64,000 bases of DNA from Halovivax gelatinilyticus (GTDB taxonomy: Archaea; Halobacteriota; Halobacteria; Halobacteriales; Natrialbaceae): the NCBI RefSeq assembly GCF_024300625.1, contig NZ_CP101322.1, forward strand, positions 2,183,992 through 2,247,991. The letters are read 5' to 3'. The notes beneath the pieces were generated by a model, which worked only from the letters and a program-made list of their open reading frames with translations, was not told the origin of the DNA and searched no databases. The position numbers and the translations under genes are program-made. The stretch's first letter is position 1. The number at the start of each line of letters is the position of its first letter. Shown piece after piece: positions 59,661 to 64,000 of this stretch.

Positions 59661-60743
59661 CTACTCCTCGAAGACGAACGTGCCGTTTTCCTGGACGACC
59701 TCGCCGTCGACTTCGATTCGGGAGTCGTCGCTCATGTCGACGATCATGTCGACGTGGACCGACGAGTCGTTGGCCTCGTTGCCCTCGCCGATGGATTCGT
59801 CGTAGGCGCGGCCGACGGCCATGTGGACGGTGTCGCCCATCTTCTCGTCGAAGAGCATGTTGTAGGTAAAGCGATCGATGTCGCGGTTCATCCCGATGCC
59901 GAGTTCGCCCAGCCGACGGGCGCCGTCGTCTGCGTCGAGAATTTCGGTGAGGACCGCTTCGTTCTTCGCGGCCTCGTGAGAGACGACCTCGCCGCCCTCG
60001 AACTCGAGGTAGGCGTCGGTCACCTCGCGACCCTGCTGGTAGAGCGGCATGTCGAAGCGAACCGTCCCCTCGACCGAGTCGGGGATCGGCGCCGTGAAGA
60101 CTTCGCCGCCTGGGAGGTTGTGCGTGCCGGTATCGTTGAGCGCCGGGTTGTTCTCGATCGACATCGTGACGTCCGTCTCGTCGCCGCTGACGATGCGAAC
60201 CTCGTCGGCGGGGTCGAGAATGTCGACCAGCTGTTGCTGGTGTTCTCGCTGGGCGTCCCAGTCTTTGTTGACGGCGTCCCAGACGAAGTTCTCGTAGGCC
60301 TCGGTGCTCATCTCGGCCAGCTGGGCGTTTGCCGGCGCGGGGAACTGGGTGAGACACCATCGCTTGCCGAGGCGCTCTTCGGTCACCGGGCGGTAGGCCT
60401 TGCGGTAGGCGGTGTTGACCGACGGATCGACGTCGCTCGTCTCAGTGGCGTTCGGCCCGGCCCGGATGGCGATGTAGACGTCGGTCTCTTCGATCAACGC
60501 GAGTTCGTGCTCCGGCGTCTCGAACTCGCCGTCGGCCGTTCGGAGGTGGGCTCGTCCGGCCCGCTTTCCGGCGCGTTTTACCGTCCAGAGCGGTTTCGCT
60601 CCCGCCTCGCCGATCTCCTCGTGGAGGGCGACGACGAGGTCTTCGGCGACGGGGTGGGCGTCGATGACGACCGTGTCGCCCTCGGAGAGATCGACCGAGT
60701 GATTCGCGATGACTGCGGCGTGTTCGCGGATTCGCGGATCCAT
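59661..60743 (-). CDS. M29 family aminopeptidase
   Basis: 360 residues starting MDPRIREHAAVIANHSVDLS. The M29 pattern is visible: VDLSEGDTVVIDAHPVAEDL, an AGPNATE loop, NLPGGEVFTAPI (a conserved metal-binding Glu) and the C-terminal EANDSSVHVDMIVDMSDDSR with His/Asp ligands. These dimetal aminopeptidases cleave N-terminal residues. ATG 60743 gives the standard length; upstream Met codons are in non-homologous sequence. Confidence 0.92.
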   Translation of the reverse strand: MDPRIREHAAVIANHSVDLSEGDTVVIDAHPVAEDLVVALHEEIGEAGAKPLWTVKRAGKRAGRAHLRTADGEFETPEHELALIEETDVYIAIRAGPNATETSDVDPSVNTAYRKAYRPVTEERLGKRWCLTQFPAPANAQLAEMSTEAYENFVWDAVNKDWDAQREHQQQLVDILDPADEVRIVSGDETDVTMSIENNPALNDTGTHNLPGGEVFTAPIPDSVEGTVRFDMPLYQQGREVTDAYLEFEGGEVVSHEAAKNEAVLTEILDADDGARRLGELGIGMNRDIDRFTYNMLFDEKMGDTVHMAVGRAYDESIGEGNEANDSSVHVDMIVDMSDDSRIEVDGEVVQENGTFVFEE

Positions 60744-61035
60744 GTTCGCCGCTACCGAGGGCGGTCGCATACTCCTTTCGCTTCCGGAATTGTAGCCACC
60801 CCCGCTCTCGATCCCCATCACGAGTCGTGTCAGGGCCGTCACTCGCTTCGGCGGTGCTCATTTATCGACGCCGAATGACCGCTCACTCGTGTCGGACGAT
60901 CGAATTCAGGTGCTCGATTTCGAGGGACGAGACACCGAGATCCGTGCGGTCGATGGGGCGAACAACGCCTCGAACTCGAAGTCTGAGGAATTCCCGGCCA
61001 CAACGTGAAAGCTCGGTTACGTGTAGTCGTAGCGT

Positions 61036-61845
61036 ATGTCCGCACAGGACAGCCGCGTGCTCGTCGTCGACGAGCCACCCGTCGATGCGGAACGGATCTC
61101 GACGGACGGACTCGGCGATTTCGCCGTGTCGATCGTCCCGTCGCGGGCGGACGCCCGCGAACGCCTCGACGGGGAGCCCAAGGCGGTGGACTGCGTCGTC
61201 ATCGGTGCGTTCGACGCGGACGCCCTCGGGGACTTCCTTCGCGCGGTAGCGGCCAACAATCCGACGGTACCCGTGGTGGTCGTGGCGACCGACGCCATCT
61301 CGGCGGCGACGGTCATCGAGGCCGGCGCGGCGGCGGTCATCACCGAGGCCGACGCGGACGTTCTGGCCGTCCTCGAACACCGCATCGGTACCGTGATCGC
61401 CGCTAACTGCGCTCGCCGTGAGCCGCCGGCACGCGCCGTCCTCGAACCGTTTTCGCACGGCAAGCTGGTGGCGCTGTTTGATGGCGACCGACGTCACGTG
61501 GCCGCGGCTGGAGATCGACTCGCCGATCGCGTCGACCTGCTCCACGTCGTCGGCGACTGCCGCGACGGGCTTCCCTGCGCGGACGGGGCGCTCGAACCCA
61601 CCGAGTTGGAAACGCACACCGTCCGGACGTTCTTTCTCGACGGGCCGGGCGGACGAGAGACGGCCCACGACCTGCTCTCGTCCGGAAGCGTGGCCGGGGC
61701 AGTTCTCGATGATTCGAGAGATGGTAGGCGGGTTGACGCCCTCCGACGCCGGTTTCTCAGGGGCTTCGTCGGCGGATTCTCAGTCGACGTGGCGACCCGC
61801 TGGGCGCGCGCGCGTTTAGCGACGGTAGGGCACCGCTGTCAGTGA
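61036..61845 (+). CDS. Degenerate receiver-like protein
   Basis: 269 residues. The first 120 fold like a response-regulator receiver (VLVVDEPPVDAERI, then DCVVIGAFDADALG, VVVVATDAISAATVI) but the phospho-acceptor Asp is replaced by Gly-Ala (VIGAFD), so it should not be phosphorylated normally. The rest (VDLLHVVGDCRDGLPC, then DGPGGRETAHDLL) is alpha/beta with no family. The next gene starts inside its stop (GTGA). Haloarchaeal; role unknown. Confidence 0.6.
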   Translation: MSAQDSRVLVVDEPPVDAERISTDGLGDFAVSIVPSRADARERLDGEPKAVDCVVIGAFDADALGDFLRAVAANNPTVPVVVVATDAISAATVIEAGAAAVITEADADVLAVLEHRIGTVIAANCARREPPARAVLEPFSHGKLVALFDGDRRHVAAAGDRLADRVDLLHVVGDCRDGLPCADGALEPTELETHTVRTFFLDGPGGRETAHDLLSSGSVAGAVLDDSRDGRRVDALRRRFLRGFVGGFSVDVATRWARARLATVGHRCQ

Positions 61846-62141
61846 TTGGCGACGGTCTCCACGAACTGGCCGACTTCGACGAAACCCAGGTGCACCCGCT
61901 CGAGGTCGAACCTCTCGGCGACCGGCAGTTCCGCGTTCGCATCCCGACGTTGTACGCCGATCCTGGCGCCGGATTCGGCGGCCTCTCACTCGAGCACTGG
62001 CAGTTCGCCGGCAACGAGTTCGACCTGTCGCTCTCTGCGAGAGGGTTGACGACGTTGCTGGCCACGCGATGGTACCTCGCCGTCGCCGACGGTGAACTCC
62101 ATCGACCGGACGAGATCGGTCCGTTCGCGCCGCTGTTCTAG
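61842..62141 (+). CDS. 99-aa conserved-looking protein coupled to the previous gene
   Basis: 99 residues from GTG 61842: MIGDGLHELADFDETQVHPL. EVEPLGDRQFRVRIPTLYAD and GGLSLEHWQFAGNEF suggest a small beta-rich domain. No recognisable family. GTGA overlap with the degenerate receiver gene indicates linked function. Confidence 0.55.
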   Translation: MIGDGLHELADFDETQVHPLEVEPLGDRQFRVRIPTLYADPGAGFGGLSLEHWQFAGNEFDLSLSARGLTTLLATRWYLAVADGELHRPDEIGPFAPLF

Positions 62142-62270
62142 AGACCGCGACCGCCGAACGGAGGGTGCGTTTTGGGGCGCCAATCGATTGCCTGGCGGGA
62201 GGGTGACCGGGATCGCCGGAGATCGACCGGGAACGTCTCCTTTTTCTATCCGGGGTCGGTACTCGGTAGC

Positions 62271-63290
62271 ATGATCGACTGTCGGTCAGACACCGTCACC
62301 AGACCGGATCAGACGATGCGGGAAGCCGCTTTCGCCGCCGAAGTCGGCGACGACGTCTACGAAGAGGACCCGACCGTCGCCGAACTCGAATCCCGGGCGG
62401 CCGACCTCGTCGGGAAAGACGCCGCGCTGTTCGTCCCGACGGGGACGATGGGCAACCAGGTCGCGGCGTTCGTCCACACCGAACCGGGCCAGGAGGTCCT
62501 CACGGACAGACAGAGCCACGTCGTCAAGTACGAACTCGGCGGGCTCGCCCAGCACGCCGGCGTCCAGGTTCGGATGCTCGACGCCGACCCGCGTGGCGTC
62601 CCGGCGCCGGAACAGGTCGCCGCCGGATACGTCGAGGAGGACTTACACCGCCCGGGAACGGGACTGCTCTGTCTCGAAAACACGCACAACGCCCGCGGCG
62701 GACTCGCGATCGAGGCCGACGCGATCGCCGCGGCGGCGCAAGCGGCCCACGAGCGCGGCGTACCCGTTCACCTCGACGGCGCACGCGTGTTCAACGCCGC
62801 GACCGCCCTCGACGTTCCCGTCACCGATCTCACCGATCCGGTCGACTCCGTCATGTTCTGTCTCTCGAAGGGACTCGGCGCGCCGATCGGCTCGATCCTC
62901 GCCGGCGACGAGGCGTTCATCGAACGGGCGCGCCGGGCGAGAAAACTCTTCGGGGGCGGGATGCGCCAGGTCGGCGTCGTCGCCGGCCCGGGACTCGCCG
63001 CGCTCGATAACGTCGACGAGCTCGCGACAGACCACGACCTCGCCGCCGACCTCGCGTCGGGACTCGACGAGATTCCCGGTCTCGACGTCGAACCGCCGGA
63101 GACGAACATCGTCCTCGTCGACGTGAGCGAAACCGGTCTCGACGTCGAGTCGTTCACCGATCGACTGCGCGAACACGGCGTGCTCGTCTCGCCGTTCGGA
63201 CCGACGACCGTCCGCGTGACGGCCCACCGCGACCTGGAGCCGGCGGACGTCGACGCCGTCGTCGAACGCGTCGGGTCGGCGCTGGGGTGA
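62271..63290 (+). CDS. L-threonine aldolase (low-specificity, PLP)
   Basis: 339 residues starting MIDCRSDTVTRPDQTMREAA. The GLY1/beta-eliminating-lyase family pattern is seen: VGDDVYEEDPTVAELE, the PLP-Asp in HLDGARVFNAATAL, and FCLSKGLGAPIGSIL with the Schiff-base Lys (about 200). It cleaves threonine or allo-threonine to glycine and acetaldehyde. ATG 62271 is preferred over 62172 as the standard start. Confidence 0.94.
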   Translation: MIDCRSDTVTRPDQTMREAAFAAEVGDDVYEEDPTVAELESRAADLVGKDAALFVPTGTMGNQVAAFVHTEPGQEVLTDRQSHVVKYELGGLAQHAGVQVRMLDADPRGVPAPEQVAAGYVEEDLHRPGTGLLCLENTHNARGGLAIEADAIAAAAQAAHERGVPVHLDGARVFNAATALDVPVTDLTDPVDSVMFCLSKGLGAPIGSILAGDEAFIERARRARKLFGGGMRQVGVVAGPGLAALDNVDELATDHDLAADLASGLDEIPGLDVEPPETNIVLVDVSETGLDVESFTDRLREHGVLVSPFGPTTVRVTAHRDLEPADVDAVVERVGSALG

Positions 63291-63429
63291 CTCTTCGGCT
63301 CACGAACGGCAACAATAGTGAGTCTACGGCGCCCGGCCCGCACTCGGATGAATAGACGACTGGTGCAGGCCGCACGACTACGCGTGGCGTGTGTAAACCG
63401 GCCGATCACCGTGATTCGGTCGGCCGGAG

Positions 63430-63558
63430 TCACTCGTCCATGCCGCTTTTGAACTCCAGGACGGTCCGGCGCAACAGCAGGTACGTAAAGAAGATGAGAC
63501 CGAGCAAGATCGCGACGATAGTGAGGATGACCGGATCGTCTGGGAGGAATCCAAACAT
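63430..63558 (-). CDS. 42-aa single-TM membrane protein
   Basis: 42 residues: MFGFLPDDPVILTIVAILLG, then LIFFTYLLLRRTVLEFKSGM. One TM helix with a short tail. Very short, but the hydrophobicity, single clean frame and ATG with promoter upstream support it. Confidence 0.5.
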   Translation of the reverse strand: MFGFLPDDPVILTIVAILLGLIFFTYLLLRRTVLEFKSGMDE

Positions 63559-64000
63559 GGTTCCCCCGTACAGGGGGTGTGTGCAAAGTCGTTTCGAAGC
63601 CAATCGGCGATGGGGTCGGTCCCGACGGCCGAGCGCGAACGAACGTCGCGAAAGGTACGGAGCCCGCGTAGCGAACTTCAGTCGTCCGCTCGCGATCGAA
63701 ATCGGGCTGGGTGAAAGACGGGTTTTAGCTAGGGTTGGTTATATTCTCCTGTCGCACATCGATTCGCGTATACCCTGGTCGATCCTCGCCGGTGGGGTCG
63801 ATCGGGGTGTGCCACGACCCGGTGGTTGCCTGTCTGACATCCCACCAGGGGCGCAGCCGGGCTCGCTGGCTATACGCCCGCGAGGACCGGTCTATCCCAC
63901 CACCACACCGTGGACCGGTCCTGCCCGCTGACGCCCGATCCACCGGCATCCGATCACCCTGTTCGGCCCTCCACCGTGCTGTCCCGAAGCTGGCGGTGAT
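63559..64000. other. No gene identified to the window end
   Basis: The 442 bases contain several long frames in GC-rich sequence but none with a recognisable protein or proper start. A TATA-like GGTTATATTC lies near 63740 and short palindromic patches follow (CCACCAGGG). A structured RNA was considered but I could not fold one convincingly. Confidence 0.4.

Noticed and set aside
63389-63931. 180-codon plus-strand frame at the right end
   Set aside because: It is antisense to the small TM protein at its left end and is Arg/Pro-rich without a domain.
63700-64000. Structured non-coding RNA such as 7S or RNase P RNA
   Set aside because: Conserved cores (such as the [12 protein letters not shown] loops) could not be found on either strand.

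Overview
The window is a piece of a haloarchaeal (class Halobacteria) chromosome. The evidence is high GC with strong codon bias, acidic proteins, archaeal-type ribosomal proteins (L39e, L31e), aIF6, prefoldin, FtsY and SRP54, Tat lipoproteins, TTTAA-type promoter boxes and many ATGA/GTGA-coupled genes. Family-level placement cannot be fixed from the sequence alone.

Layout. 1-16,280 is core chromosome: a partial secreted-type metalloprotease, the L39e-L31e-aIF6-prefoldin-FtsY translation/secretion cluster, a siroheme nitrite/sulfite reductase next to an FrhB-like F420 flavoprotein, a HIT protein, a pyridine nucleotide disulfide oxidoreductase, SRP54, regulators, an RNA-binding protein, a small P-loop kinase-like protein, a creatininase-family protein and tRNA-Arg(TCT). 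16,260-35,671 is a 19.4 kb provirus bounded by a 16-bp direct repeat of the tRNA 3' end. It has a tyrosine integrase beside attR and a pleolipovirus-like structural operon: small membrane protein, two-TM protein, Tat-exported spike candidate, multi-TM protein, P-loop ATPase and a conserved partner. A rightward early operon of tightly overlapping genes holds seven small proteins, most with Cys-pair or C2H2 zinc fingers, a TGT/DpdA-like protein with a DUF6884-like partner, and a winged-helix replication-protein candidate. The provirus also has two type IV pilin-like genes and two regulators. Embedded in it, at 21.2-24.2 kb, is a markedly AT-rich three-gene operon of unknown function: a histone-fold protein, a 502-aa protein and a 384-aa protein with two C-terminal membrane helices. 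This is the best candidate for an undescribed system.

35,672-42,100 is a decayed accessory region: a frameshifted hicA with hicB, a second hicA relic, a 485-bp duplicated small-peptide/zinc-finger cassette (second copy frameshifted), lipoproteins, small membrane proteins and an AT-rich Tat-exported protein. 42,107-64,000 is again ordinary chromosome: S9 peptidase, winged-helix regulators, MBL hydrolase, response regulator, phosphotransferase-fold kinase, P1B-4 metal ATPase, HTTM protein, lipoprotein hydrolase, C45-like Ntn hydrolase, GCS2-type ligase, universal stress protein, M29 aminopeptidase and threonine aldolase.

Working logic. The core genes form protein-synthesis/export and redox groups. 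The provirus has opposed early (rightward) and structural (leftward) blocks, with inverted repeats at their promoters that look like operators. Between them sits the AT-rich cargo operon, as expected for a lysogenic-conversion or defence module. Functions given for that cargo are hypotheses only.
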